NCBI GenBank assembly: GCA_030407315.1
Contig: JALQPE010000009.1
Span: forward strand, 1-64,000
Origin: Asparagopsis taxiformis
Taxonomy: Eukaryota; Rhodophyta; Florideophyceae; Bonnemaisoniales; Bonnemaisoniaceae
DNA: 64,000 nucleotides
Direction: 5' to 3'
Shown here: piece after piece, positions 32,493 to 43,700 of the stretch
Layout of the letters: each line of letters begins with the position of its first letter
How positions within the stretch are numbered: position 1 is the first letter of the stretch
Notes under the pieces: generated by a model
What the model saw: only the letters and a program-made list of their open reading frames with translations
Told to the model about the DNA's origin: nothing
Databases searched by the model: none
Program-made: the position numbers and the translations under genes

Positions 32493-34016
32493 TCAATCTT
32501 CCTCATCAAGGAAAACTTCAACGTAGCTTTCACTCCCATATTCTTCATTTCCATGTCCGCTATCCTCCTCAAACGCGGTACTACGCTGTTCCAAGTGTTG
32601 TTCATCGAATTTTTCGTTAGTAATTGTCAGTACATCTTCGCAGAGATGCCTGTTACAGATTCGGTCACTCAGCAACATCGCCTTTCCTAATTGTTTGAGC
32701 TCGTCTTGTACACTTTCTTCGAAGGTCTGACCTGATTGTACCTTGAAAATTCCTAGAATCCCGGAAGCGATTGCATAGACAAATCTGAGTGAATTGCAGG
32801 AACGTCGCAGGAAAACCATTCTACTCGTGCATTGAAGGAAAGCAATTGCAGTGTTCAGGGCTACCTCCAGGATATTGATTCTCCTTCGAATCATCCTTTT
32901 GACCACACATCCCGATATCTCGACTTCGTACTGAATGATGACAACCATCTCTTTCCGCTCAGCGATGAATTGTATCAAGATCTCGGAATTCTTGTCATCC
33001 ACAACTTTCCGTTCTTCAGGCCTTAGATTTCCGTTGGTCACACGGGTATCGGGGATAAAATCCATATCTCGAATGAGATCGTGAGTTGGAAACTCGAAAG
33101 TGATAGATGCGTCCGTTTCAAACACTAGAGCGAACCCCAGTTCGACAAGGAATCGATGGCGCACCTGCTCTCTAGACTTGTTCAGGAAACCGAGCACCTT
33201 TGTCAGCGCAACTTTCGTGACAGCCAAAGATATTTCACGCTTGCTCAACTGTCCACCATTTCCATCTGTTTTCCTCCGCTTCCTAGCCCCTCCGTCAATG
33301 CTTCCTGCAGGCTGGTTTCGGCCATCGCCAGTGGCACCATAAACAACTTCTTCGATTATTTTGTCCGGAATGTACTTGTTCTCCTTCCAGACGTTGAACG
33401 CATTCGAATCGCGTCCAGAGCTCGAGCCTTCCACTGTACGGCCTGTACCCGACTTTTCCTTCTGAATGTTCCGCAGGAGAGACATCACCACTTGGAATCG
33501 AAGCTCGATGTTGTTCTTCCCGGTGTTGGATTGGAACACATCCCTCTTGTCATTGCTCTGCTTCGCAAACATCATTGCAGAGAGCAACCTGCAACCACGG
33601 AGGTCGTAGATTCCTTGGTTGGTGTAAATTGTCGCCCCAGCATCAATCTTGTCGACCAGCAAAGGTATAACAGTTCCAAATACTGCACACAGAAAATTGT
33701 AAGAAAACGATAGTTCTGCTGACTGCGAGATGCGCAAACGGTCCCTGTCCTTGTCAGTCATCCCGTTCTTCGAATTGCCCTGACTCTGCTGTAATAAACC
33801 ATCACAGATGTCTTTCACACCCTGTAGTTCCGTTACTATAAACTCGACGCGACTCATCAGCTTTTCGATTTGCTGGCGTTGGGACGTTCGATCATCGTCG
33901 ATTTCATCCATCCTCTCCCCAATACGACGAATTTCCCCCGTCACTGTCCTGAATCCCTCTCGAATAATCCCTGCTAGGCAGTCATTTGAATTTTCCTCAC
34001 GACGCTGAGATTCCAT
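32493..34016 (-). CDS. Coiled-coil protein of a CACTA element, function unknown
   Basis: The 507-aa ORF starts MESQRREEN. Residues about 25-75 form a coiled coil (RIGERMDEIDDD, QRQQIEKLMSRVEFIV). A basic KRRK cluster near 246 could be an NLS. The C-terminus is acidic. No known domain is recognised. The gene lies 0.3-0.7 kb inside a CACTA terminus (34707 reading leftwards) with palindromic TACTGCCTCAGGCAGTA subterminal repeats. A second copy of the same terminus, repeats and gene start lies at 63258-64000 in opposite orientation, and a ~50-bp scrap lies at 47311-47360. It is thus a repeated transposon gene, probably a subterminal-repeat-binding accessory protein (inferred). No transposase is seen in this copy and its far terminus was not found. 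Confidence 0.6.
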   Translation of the reverse strand: MESQRREENSNDCLAGIIREGFRTVTGEIRRIGERMDEIDDDRTSQRQQIEKLMSRVEFIVTELQGVKDICDGLLQQSQGNSKNGMTDKDRDRLRISQSAELSFSYNFLCAVFGTVIPLLVDKIDAGATIYTNQGIYDLRGCRLLSAMMFAKQSNDKRDVFQSNTGKNNIELRFQVVMSLLRNIQKEKSGTGRTVEGSSSGRDSNAFNVWKENKYIPDKIIEEVVYGATGDGRNQPAGSIDGGARKRRKTDGNGGQLSKREISLAVTKVALTKVLGFLNKSREQVRHRFLVELGFALVFETDASITFEFPTHDLIRDMDFIPDTRVTNGNLRPEERKVVDDKNSEILIQFIAERKEMVVIIQYEVEISGCVVKRMIRRRINILEVALNTAIAFLQCTSRMVFLRRSCNSLRFVYAIASGILGIFKVQSGQTFEESVQDELKQLGKAMLLSDRICNRHLCEDVLTITNEKFDEQHLEQRSTAFEEDSGHGNEEYGSESYVEVFLDEED

Positions 34017-34334
34017 CTTCCGTCAAACTTCGCCTCTCGTTCCAATTGCAAAGTGTCACTCCAGACGATTTTCATGCAACGAGAATGCTAGCAATAGTAA
34101 CAAATAATGCCAACTACTCTACTCATATCCTGGAAAACGACCGGTTTTCTCCTACCTTTTTTGTAACGGTCATTTCCATGTGACCATGCATCCTCTATAC
34201 TTCTCACTACTAGTAGCTTCAGAATAGTTTCCTCTCTTCTCTACTTGAACTCACATGCGAACACATTGTACAACCCTATCCTGGACAACTATTGCAACAT
34301 TGAATCTCAGAAAATAGCAATCACCAATTACTAT

Positions 34335-34707
34335 CAAGGCAGTACTTGCAGGCAGTACAATTCACTGCCGGAGCCAGTATATTTTACTGCCTGATTCTAA
34401 TGCCAGGTCATTTGCCAGGGCAGTACTGTACGGCAGTACATTCCATTGCAAAAATCATCAAAAATCACTGCATTGCACTACTGCCCTGTGGTACCAGCAA
34501 AAATTACTAGAATTTGCTGTCGTACAGTACTGAATTCTGCTACATACCGTACTGCCAGGAAATTTTGTATTTTACTGCCTGCGGCACTAGAACTGAAAAA
34601 ATTAAAATAGTAATTTTACTGCCTCAGGCACTACATTGCTCAGGCAGTGTTTTTTACTGCCTCAGGCAGTAAATTTACTACATTTTTTTATCTCAAACTC
34701 AGTAGTG
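34335..34707 (-). repeat. CACTA terminus with palindromic TACTGCC subterminal repeats
   Basis: On the minus strand CACTACTGAGTTTGAGAT begins at 34707. It is followed by repeated TACTGCCTSAGGCAGTA palindromes and GGCAGTAC motifs to about 34335. The sequence matches 63258-63640 in inverse orientation, base for base over long stretches. Confidence 0.85.
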
Positions 34708-34913
34708 CAACAATCGTGACATGACTGCAGGAAGGCATCTGCGGCCTGGAGTGCAAACTATCCACTTTTCTACTGCTATACCTATGGATACGAAAAGGAG
34801 AGAAACTAGAAAGATGTGAGTGTGAAATTGTGTAGCAACGCAGCATGTAGAACACCAGTAAGAGAGCGATGTAGGAGAAGCAGTCACCCCATTACAGTGC
34901 GGGCTGTTTACCG

Positions 34914-35190
34914 GGGATGCTGACAGCAAAGTCATCGTTACGATGACTTTGCTGTAAGAAAACAAATCATTACAGCGGCCACAATTTTTTTACCCGGTAA
35001 AAAATTCTTTGGCCACTGCAAGGAAACGGTTCCTTACAGCAAAGTCATCGTTACGATGACTTTGCTGTAAGAAAGCAAATCATTACAGCGGCCACAATTT
35101 TTTACCCGGTAAAGAAATCGTGGCTGCTGTAATGTTTTCCTTTCTTACAGCAAAGTCATCGTAACGATGACTTTGCTGTAAGGAACCATG
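34914..35190. repeat. P39 palindrome array, left of the oxygenase gene
   Basis: Three 39-bp palindromes of the 903-1437 family (near 34920, 35034, 35142) with the same TTTACCCGGTAAA spacers. The outer edge reads GGGGATGCTGACAGCAAAG; the outer edge of the array at 39547-39845, in reverse complement, reads GGGGTGCTGACAGCAAAG. This pair could be the terminal inverted repeats of a ~4.9-kb element. Positions 35191-35686 hold no gene. Confidence 0.85.
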
Positions 35191-35686
35191 GTAAACGGCT
35201 TCGGCTGTAAGCAGCAGGGAGTTTCGTCCTTCTCCCATCTTGGTAAAGGTAAGAAGCGAAGTTTGAAGTCGGGTAAATTGCTCAGCAAAGGTCTGTACGG
35301 CTGTGAGCAGCTCTCAGGAGTATTTTACCTCACGTGGTCTCTGTTCAGGTTATACCCTGTATATATATAGGTAGCCTAGTGTAGGTGGGAAGATAGACGA
35401 AAATTCTACAAATAATTTATCACAGTGACGGCTCTCGTAGTCGAAATCTGCGCGTTGTCAAGGGTTGAAACTAGTCTCCCCCTACGGCCTAGCTAGTAAA
35501 ATCATATAACGTTGTAGACTAATATTAAAAAGTAGCAAGCAATCTGCTGAGTAGCACTAAACTATGAGATGAAGGACAGATGTATAGATGAAAATTGAAA
35601 AGTGGGCTAAGATAACAATGTTGAGATGAGAAAGACATAACTTTATAGCAGGGAACAGTAGTATAGGTTTTAATACTTCTGATATG

Positions 35687-36718
35687 CTATCTATTGCTCC
35701 TATCGTACTTGTAATATTCGACGGTGTGGATGTGGTCCGTGAGGACGTCCTTCTCCGTCTTCAAGTAGATGTGGCCGCGCGTGGGCAGGCCATAGACTAG
35801 CTTTTCGCCCGCAGGAATATCTCCGCGCTTGAAGCCGACCCCGTAATGGTAAAGGTCACCGCGACCAACCAATACGGAATATGGTGGCACATAAAGCCTA
35901 TGAATGGGAACCTTCCACATATCGGCGTCCGGATTGGCCAGGCATACATGACTATAAGGGGCAGCTACTGTAGAGAATCCATCTGCTCCGCTCGACATCA
36001 TGAAATATGATGGAGACTCGGTAGGTCCTGCAACACGACTCGTTGATACCTTGAAGTCCGTGTGCCCATCCTGGTCCGCAGCCCCATCTGCTGTAAGAAG
36101 CAGCCGCAATCCTGTCTTCGGGAAGAAGACAGGATCATCACCCTCCATTCCCAACTTCAAGAACTCCGCACAAACACCAAGAGCAAGCTCTGCCACCAAC
36201 TTGTTCTTGTACATCTCCAAATTCCCCTCCTCCAACTTGTCGCACAACTCACGCCGCGGCAGAGAGAGGCGCCCACGACCACCATCGATGCGGTCCTTCG
36301 CATCACCCACGTTGTGGATGAACTGCCACGGCGAAGGATCGAAGCCGGGCTTTGCGAAAGCTGGCGGCTCGTCCTGTGGCTCCCTGTCGTCATCGTTGGA
36401 ATCAGACTGCTGGGAGGGTTTTTCAACCTCCTCAACCAGCGGGAACTGCCTAGCGAAGTGACTGAACAACTCATGCGTCGCATTACCAGCCGTGGACGAT
36501 GCCAACAGGCCTTCCATAACAATAACCCCCAAGTTTTCCAACAATACCTTCTTCACCGCAAAGTACCTGTCCACCACCGTATCCTCAGCACCCGGCGAGG
36601 CAGCTGCCTGGAATGCTGCCGCCCTCATTTCCGCCCTAACCGTCTCCAACGTCGTACTTTCCATATAGTACTTCATCCGGCTGCCAGACGCAATTGCGCT
36701 GGGGAGAACGGCGGCCAC
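35687..36718 (-). CDS. 2OG-Fe(II) oxygenase domain (part of a frameshifted ParB-like/oxygenase gene)
   Basis: The open frame runs through a GTG at 36718, so the printed start is not real. A stop-free double-stranded beta-helix oxygenase follows: GLRLLLTADGAADQDGHTDF (HxD iron ligands, HTD), SPSYFMMSSGADGF, SHVCLANPDADMW, PPYSVLVGRGDLYHYGVGF (distal His ligand) and a C-terminal GHIYLKTEKD. Enzymes of this superfamily use Fe(II), O2 and 2-oxoglutarate to oxidise substrates including modified DNA bases. Substrate is not told by sequence. It aligns by motif order with the oxygenase fragment at 40091-40718 and with the C-terminal part of the protein at 56663-60619. A DNA hairpin with 11-bp arms overlaps the FFPKTGL codons. 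Confidence 0.65.
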   Translation of the reverse strand: MAAVLPSAIASGSRMKYYMESTTLETVRAEMRAAAFQAAASPGAEDTVVDRYFAVKKVLLENLGVIVMEGLLASSTAGNATHELFSHFARQFPLVEEVEKPSQQSDSNDDDREPQDEPPAFAKPGFDPSPWQFIHNVGDAKDRIDGGRGRLSLPRRELCDKLEEGNLEMYKNKLVAELALGVCAEFLKLGMEGDDPVFFPKTGLRLLLTADGAADQDGHTDFKVSTSRVAGPTESPSYFMMSSGADGFSTVAAPYSHVCLANPDADMWKVPIHRLYVPPYSVLVGRGDLYHYGVGFKRGDIPAGEKLVYGLPTRGHIYLKTEKDVLTDHIHTVEYYKYDRSNR

Positions 36719-37914
36719 ATTCTCATCGACGATGCTGTCGGGAATGGGATTCTCCTGGGCGTCGTCGAACTGGAGAACAGGCTCCCGAGAGCGACCTCGG
36801 GAAGCCGACTTGGATTTCTTTGACGACGACTTCGAAGAAGTCTCACCGAGCCTTCTCTTTTGGTAGAAGGCTCGGGCGTCGCAGAAGGCGCATCCAAGTT
36901 ACGCTTCCCGAGGATGGAGCTTTCACCCGCATCCTCGGGGGCGCTCTCCAGTTCGACTACCTCCACAGCACCACCCGCCGTTCCACCACGACCGGAACGA
37001 CTCGCTTGCAGGCGGGTACTCCTTCTGGGCATCACTTTCCTCCCAGAAGTTTCCACTCCGGGCGGTGCAGAATCACTGACTTCAATGACATCTTCGTCAG
37101 GATCTGCACCGCCCTTCGCACTGCTGCCCTCGACCATATTCTCGGGAGTAGGGCCCTCCGTCGAAATCCTCGCAACCGTCTTCTGTCCAACCCCACCGGA
37201 TGGTGAAGGGACGAAACTGTCATCGCTGGAGCTTCCCGAACTGCTAGCAGATGCAGAACGGGAAGCTTCGACAGCGGGGGCCGGAGCAGCAGGGTGCTGC
37301 TCGGCAGCCGGAGTCGCAGGCTCAGGCTGCGAAGCCGGTGAGACCTGCTCCTGCGCGGCTTGGACAGGACGGTTGGGGGTACCAGTCCCGGCGTGGGAAA
37401 CTGGACCAGACTGTTCACTGCCAGCCTGGGGACCACGCGCAGTCGGCTTGACCGGGGTCACCGCAGGGGAGGATGCAGACACGGCAGGGGTAGTGAGAGG
37501 AACAGGGGCAACCTCGGAATTGCTGGAAGATTCCAGTTGAGGTGGTGGGGGCAAAGGGATGGAGGATGAAGGGATGGGCAAGGAATTGGAAGAGGAAGGG
37601 ATGGGGGCATCATCACCACATGTGGCTGGGAGCGCAGCATGTGGGATGTCTGGGTACATCGCGTGAAAGCGTTTCCGCATTTGCATGTCGCGGTACCCAG
37701 TGACGCGCAGGAGCATTTTCCTGGCGTCCTTCCCGAAGACAGACTTCTTACGGGGAAAAATGTTCTCGGACTTGTAACCATCGGGGGGGGGCCTTCCTTG
37801 GGACGGAAGTCTGCCCAACACCCCTTCTTGGGACCATCTGAGCAAGAACTTCGACAACGCGCGAGCGAATGTCGAAGCTCTTGCTCGGGTCACCCCGGCT
37901 GGGAATTGACCCAT
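36673..37914 (-). pseudogene. Low-complexity linker of the ParB-like/oxygenase gene
   Basis: The 413-aa frame is rich in Ser, Pro, Ala and acidic residues, with basic islands such as MPRRSTRLQASRSGRGG. It sits between the ParB-like and oxygenase segments and matches the disordered middle of the 1358-aa protein in type, not in sequence. The first and last parts are out of frame with their neighbours: the run GGGGGGGGG at about 37785-37793 on the plus strand and another change near 36760 mark likely indels. A hairpin with 11-bp arms lies at 36846-36875. Confidence 0.5.
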
Positions 37915-38229
37915 CCAGCATCCTCAACACATCCGACACGTTCCAATACTCGGCCACCTCCTTCACGTACCCGAAGATTTCCAACAAACCAGCAATCCAT
38001 TCCTGCCCAATGGTACCAACCGAGTACGGTTTCAGCCCGGCCGACCGACGGCTACAAGTGTAGCGCGCCGTCATCTCCAGGATGAAACACTTCTGCACAT
38101 CCGGAGCACTCCTGAACGACCCATTGAACAACAAGTTCCACCGTACAACCAGCCAGATCCTCGGTCGAAGAGAACTGCACGAACTCCGGCCTGTTCGGAA
38201 TACTCGACCAGTACTTGAAAGCAGGGCTT

Positions 38230-39207
38230 TCAATGGTCTTGAACCCTCGCGCGATCGAGACGTAGCGCATGAGCTGTCTCGAACGAATCCAGCTCAGCGC
38301 TTTCCGTTCTTTGATGTACTGAACGGTCGGCTCGATCTTCTTCTTTCCCAGGCGGTGGATATTGATGAACTCCCATCACAGAGCACACATTGTCAGCAAC
38401 TGTTTTCTCGCTGACATTGTGGGTGTGGAAGTTCATCAGCCGTGAAAGCGGGAGTACTTCTTCGGAGCAGAAGACATCCCGGCCAAGCCGAGTCGGTGGG
38501 AGGAGAAAGTAGACTGGAATAGTTCCAAATCGACGGTAAATGTCTGAACTGACAAACTCCTCCCATTCTGGACTGTCCTTCGCAGGAGCAGGTCCAGCCG
38601 ACTCGAGAATGGCCTTCAACGCGGTCACTCGGTGAGATCCATCGACATATTGCAGTCGTACTTTTGCATTGGAATCAATCACCTCGCAGACGGACACGCG
38701 TGAAGCAATCACGGAAAATCCCTGAGTGAGAAACGTTTTCTTCAACTCATCAACGCGATGCGGCCTGACCACCCTGGACACGACTGCCGGAGGAGAAACA
38801 TCCAGAGGGGAAATGAAGACTGGAATGTTTCGGCAGCTCTCCGGACTTATGTCATATTCCACATCCACCGGGATGGGCACTGTGCCAGGGTAGGCCAGCC
38901 TGGTGCTGCGGAGAGGCTTGTTCGGTACGATGTCACGAGCGTTGTGATCATCGACCTTCTCCGCATCCTCTGCCAAGTCGCTGCCGGACGCGATGATCAT
39001 GTCCGGAGCAGGCGAGCTAGGCAGAGGAGCACCAGATCCCTCGACGGCTGGCGCCGATTCGGCAGATTGAGCCGGAAGCGGAGTTGCGGGAACGCCAGCG
39101 TCGATTGTCGGGACAACCGCGGGATCGGAGGCGGAGGGGGGGGAGGGGACGGGCTTAGGTGCTGGGCTGAGCTGGGTCAGCGCTGCAGCAGCTTCGCAAA
39201 CGTCCAT
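38230..39207 (-). CDS. ParB-like N-terminal segment of the same frameshifted gene
   Basis: The ORF starts at an ATG in strong context (CCCCATGG) and has 325 codons. After a Pro/Ala-rich lead, residues about 125-260 contain DVSPPAVVSRVVRPHRVDEL, an LQYVDGSHRVTALKAIL motif and IPVYFLLP. The DGxHRxxA signature is typical of the ParB/sulfiredoxin fold (also the DGQHR motif). Around 38370 the frame breaks; sensible sequence continues in two other frames (38052-38270 and 37748-38090) to the linker. With the linker and oxygenase ORFs this forms one gene of about 3.5 kb with at least three frameshifts. I therefore treat the locus 35687-39207 as a decayed gene. Upstream, 39208-39546 holds no gene. Confidence 0.6.
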   Translation of the reverse strand: MDVCEAAAALTQLSPAPKPVPSPPSASDPAVVPTIDAGVPATPLPAQSAESAPAVEGSGAPLPSSPAPDMIIASGSDLAEDAEKVDDHNARDIVPNKPLRSTRLAYPGTVPIPVDVEYDISPESCRNIPVFISPLDVSPPAVVSRVVRPHRVDELKKTFLTQGFSVIASRVSVCEVIDSNAKVRLQYVDGSHRVTALKAILESAGPAPAKDSPEWEEFVSSDIYRRFGTIPVYFLLPPTRLGRDVFCSEEVLPLSRLMNFHTHNVSEKTVADNVCSVMGVHQYPPPGKEEDRADRSVHQRTESAELDSFETAHALRLDRARVQDH

Positions 39208-39546
39208 GGGGACAGGGGGGGCCAGAGAAGGAGAGGGAGAAGGAGTGGAGAATCGTTGTCACGGCGGCTGGCAGAGCGCACCTGGCGGTCGAAAGCGTTG
39301 GGGGATTGTTAAGCCATTGTTTTGATGAGTGATTGACAAACGAAGAGTGAAAGATTGAGAAAGAGAGAAGAAGATCTGAACGACAAGCTGTTTTGCTGCG
39401 TAAGCTGAGTAAGATAGGCGAAACTCAGAGAACTGACATATTCCTATTAGTATACACCCTGGTAATGATATTCAGCGGTTGACCAATCCGAACCTTCCAC
39501 ATCACCTTTCGTTGTACGACAATTACAGCTCAGGCAGTTTACCAAG

Positions 39547-39845
39547 GATCCTTACAGCAAAGCCATCGTTACGATGACTTTGCTGTAAGGAAACGTTTCA
39601 TTACAGAGGGCAGGAATTTTTTTACCGGGTAAAGAAATCATGGCTACTGTAATGTTTTGTTTCCTGACAGCAAAGTCATCGTTACGATGACTTTGCTGTA
39701 AGGAAAGGTTTGATTACAGTGGTGAGAAAATTTACCGGGTAAAAAATCAGCAAGAATTTTTTACCCGGTAAAAAATTGTGGCCGCTGTAATGATTTGATT
39801 TCTTACAGCAAAGTCATCGTAACGATGACTTTGCTGTCAGCACCC
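39547..39845. repeat. P39 palindrome array, right of the oxygenase gene
   Basis: Three 39-bp palindromes (near 39551, 39665, 39803) with TTTACC(C/G)GGTAAA spacers. One has GCC in place of GTC. The outer edge GCTGTCAGCACCCC pairs with the left array's outer edge at 34914. Confidence 0.85.
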
Positions 39846-40090
39846 CAGCGAAACTGCATCATCTGTAAGCCTTCCTCGCCTCAATGTTGCAACCAAAGAC
39901 GACTGCGATATTACCTTGTTCTATTCTAGTAGTGCCCGCCATAGTTTCCTCCCCTTCTCATATTAAATTGAATATTGTATATCTCCTGACCCGTCTACAT
40001 ACGCAAACGTCATGTACTAGCCTAACTTTCATCGTTTACTTGAAGGCGGCCTTGATGCCTGCCATAGAATGCTATTAAGAACTAATTTCA

Positions 40091-40718
40091 TCAGATATCT
40101 AAACGCTCCCAGTAGTTGACATTGAAGGGAGGTTGTAGCAACTTCTCCCTGGAAGTTCGCAGTGATAGATGGGACCGGATAGGATGCTGGTACCTCACCG
40201 AAGAACGACCCTCTGCGAATCCCATTCCTCCGTGATACACGTCCGTTCGGCATACACGCAGGGAATACGGTGGGATGCGCACGTTCGTCACTGGCACGCG
40301 GTACTTGTCTTTCGCTGGATGACTTAGGCACACATGGCTGAACTTGGCGATACGAATGATGAACCCATCCGCACCAGCAGCCATCATGAAATATGATGGC
40401 GAGTTGAGAGGGCCAGTTCCAGTTCCCTCACGGACGGGAACATCGGTATGCATAAGTTGTTCCTGACCACCTTCTGCGGTCAAAATCAGACGAAGACCCG
40501 TTTCTGGAAAGACCACCGCTTCTTCTCTTCCAAACCCGAGCTTCAGGTTCTCCGCACAAATCGCCTTACCTAGCTCCAGAATCAGCTTGTTCCTGTACTG
40601 CCGCGCGCTTTCTTGCTCAAGGTCATCGCAGATGCTTTTCCGGTCCGTCTTGAATACACCAGTGCTGTCTTTCGGTCGAAGTGGTTTCCACGGGTTCTTC
40701 TGACTTGCACTTGAGCCA
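40091..40718 (-). pseudogene. Oxygenase-domain fragment, truncated by CACTA copy 2
   Basis: The open frame from about 40718 down to the stop at 40091 covers only the last ~200 residues of a 2OG-Fe(II) oxygenase. GLRLILTAEGGQEQLMHTD (HTD iron ligands), SPSYFMMAAGADGF, FSHVCLSHPAKD, PPYSLRVCRTDVYHGGMGF (distal His) and SHLSLRTSREKL follow in the order seen at 35687-36718, with clear but moderate similarity. The 5' side stops at the exact CACTA terminus at 40719, so insertion of that element cut the gene. The remainder is not seen beyond the element. Confidence 0.75.
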
Positions 40719-43700
40719 CACTACTGTGTCTGAAATCGGGCCTGGGGCAGTACTGTATGGCAGTAAAATTTAGTACAGTAAAAATATAAATTAATGCCCT
40801 ACTTGCCGACAGTACAGTGCACTGCCCGGAGGCAGTGGCCATGTGCTGCCGACGGCAGTAGAAAGTACTGCCTGGATGTATGAGGTGAGGCAGTGGTGGG
40901 AGGCAGTGATAGTTGCTGGATTTAGATTGTCTTTCTGGCAGTGATTTGCGCTACATTGGCCTGTAAAATAAAGTAGTATATTGTGCTGACTTGGGCAGCA
41001 CGGGGAGGGAGTAAAATATGCTGTCCAGAAATATGGCCCACGGCAGTACTATTTGGTGGCGTTGGATGCACCGTGTGGCAGTAGAAGCTAGTGTTTCCGG
41101 CAGCGTGCTGTGCTGGCCGCGGGCCCGAATGACGGCAGCACATTTTGCTATATTTAGGTAGTGCCCCGATGTACTGTATGATACTGCCTGCAGGTCATGG
41201 CAGAGGCAGAGAAATGTACTGTATTCTATTATTGGACAAAGCAGTAATTTCTGCTGCTGTGTGGTGCTGCTTTTTTTTGGACGTACAGGTAGTGACAAGT
41301 CTATGTTCTGGCAGTAGAGTAATGCAGTGGAATATGATGACAGCAGAGATGCTTCGAGGCTGTGTATTCTACTGCCTGTGGAAGCGAGTGGGGACAGTAA
41401 ATTATGATGTCTGACGAAATGTGTGAAAGCAATGAAATGAGGTGCTGATAGTCTCTGGGAAAAGCTGCCTGATAGTACTGCTTTATGATACGAAAAGAGC
41501 TACCGTACCGTGCTACTTGCCGTGGTGGAAAGTGCTGCCGTGCTCTACTACTTGCGTATGTGTAAATCACTGCCACGCTGTACTGCTCCAGGATATGTGA
41601 ATTGCTGCCCCACAGCACTACAAAAAGTAGTAGATTTTGATGTATTATAGAGCTGTCCAGATCAGCGTAAAGTACTGTCTGATAGTGTTGTACTCGACAG
41701 GGGCATAGGACAGTACCAGTTACTGCCTGTGGCAGTGCAGTGTACTACCTGGAAGTGCTACCTGTGGCAGTACATTTCACTATCTGGAACTAGTGCTTGA
41801 GACAGTAAAATTTACTGCCGGGAAGTCTATACTGAACCAGTAAATTGTAGTGCCTGGCGGTACTGACTCGGACAGAACGGGAAAGTAGTAGAATATGATG
41901 CCTAGGGTAATACTTTCTAGAGCCTACAATTGATGTTCAGGGCGATAGAATAAGGTGGAAATGCCATTCCAGCCGCATGTTTAGGCATCTGGCAACGAAA
42001 TGTCGGGCAGAATGGAGTATCTCTCTCGGTGATCTTCATAGTAATGTATAGGGATAACCAAGTGTGATCTAAAAGGATGTCAGAATTTTTATGTAGCAAG
42101 GACAACGATGCCTGAAGGATTGTTTCAGTTCTATCATTAGACTAGACTACTCATAAAATCGAACTATCGTATCTAAAATCTTACTATCTCTACAACCAGG
42201 ACTATTGTGCAAGCAAATCGAGTTCCTTGCTGTTTCAAAACTCCATGTGATGTTCAGACAGGAGGGAAATAAACACCATTACAGATGATTTGCAACAGGT
42301 TAGCAATCGGATATAGAAAAGTATTGTAAAGGATGAGAAGAACATGAGTATGTGTGGAATGAAAAAACTTACCATTATTGAACTATTTTTGCGTGCAAAG
42401 GTATTGGTTGTAGGTTGGAATGACGAAAGCTTGCAAGCTTTCTCCATTCCAACCTATAACCAATACCTATACCAGAATCATTTGCAATCAATAGACTAGA
42501 ATAGGATCAGCGAAGAACGAAATTTATGGTTAGTGCACTATCTTTCATGGAAAGCATGTGGAAAGAAATGAGAGAAGGGAAAGATACCTACTCGACAACG
42601 TACCAGCCTTACCTGTCATCTTCATGATACCCGGATGATGAAATGGTCCTATACGTCGCATCAACAGCCTTAAATAGACAGCTCATCCACTCGTAATGAC
42701 CTCGTCGTAACTGGAAGGCAGATGATTTGGCAGACGATGATGTGGCAGATGATTTGGCAGCGGATGATCTGTCAAATTTTCTGGACGTGATAAATTAGCA
42801 GAAATAGAAATCATGCCCCTACGCAATGTCAAACCAACCTAAAAGTCTTGGTATTAATGTTTAGCTGCATACTGAAGGAGAAACATCGAATAAATGCTGT
42901 AAATTAGAGTAGTAGACAATCCGAAAGAGAATTGCAACCGTGTTCTCATCTATATATAGTTTATTACCATAAAAAGATTACTATTGAGGCCTATTATACC
43001 ATGTACTGAAGCTAAATTGTAAATGATTCGTGTATTTCATTCAGAAAAGGAAGCAGGAATCGTTGGAGGCATTAAAGCTCGCTGAAGAACCCAACATGGG
43101 AAATCAAGTCACCTGTTCCTTGAGTTAGGTAGGACACTAGTCAGTGTGAAGTTTTCGATAAGATGTAACGGTAAGAAAATATAGGTACCATAAACTATTA
43201 CAGTGGCCTGGTTAAAAAGAGACTGATACCATCTTATTAGTTGCCTACTAGTTGACACTAATGGACAATTTGTGCAAGGTTCTCTCGAATCCGAAGAGAA
43301 GAGATGAAACGAACAGCTGTTCGGAAGAAAGGTACACCTCGAAGAACCCGGAGAAGGTTTGAATCATTGTCAATCCCATACGAAAGTGGGACAAGGCACT
43401 AAAATGGGGAAGCCCCGCTAGTTTCGAACGAAACATTCGAGGTTCACGCCGATATACCGGACGAAACCGTCGGAAAAGCATCTGCTGAAGACGAGAATAT
43501 TTCTAGTGGCAATGGAGAAGAGCACATTTGATTTTTTGAGGCTGGAAAAGTTACCAGAGAAGAAGAAACGATAGGCTCTGAGGAAAGCTCGGCAGAGAGC
43601 TGTGATGACCACGACGGAGAAGAGGCAGCGGAAGATGACCGCGGACTTGTGGATAAACTGCTGACCTGGCCAGTATTCTCTGCAATAATGTTGCTTAGTG

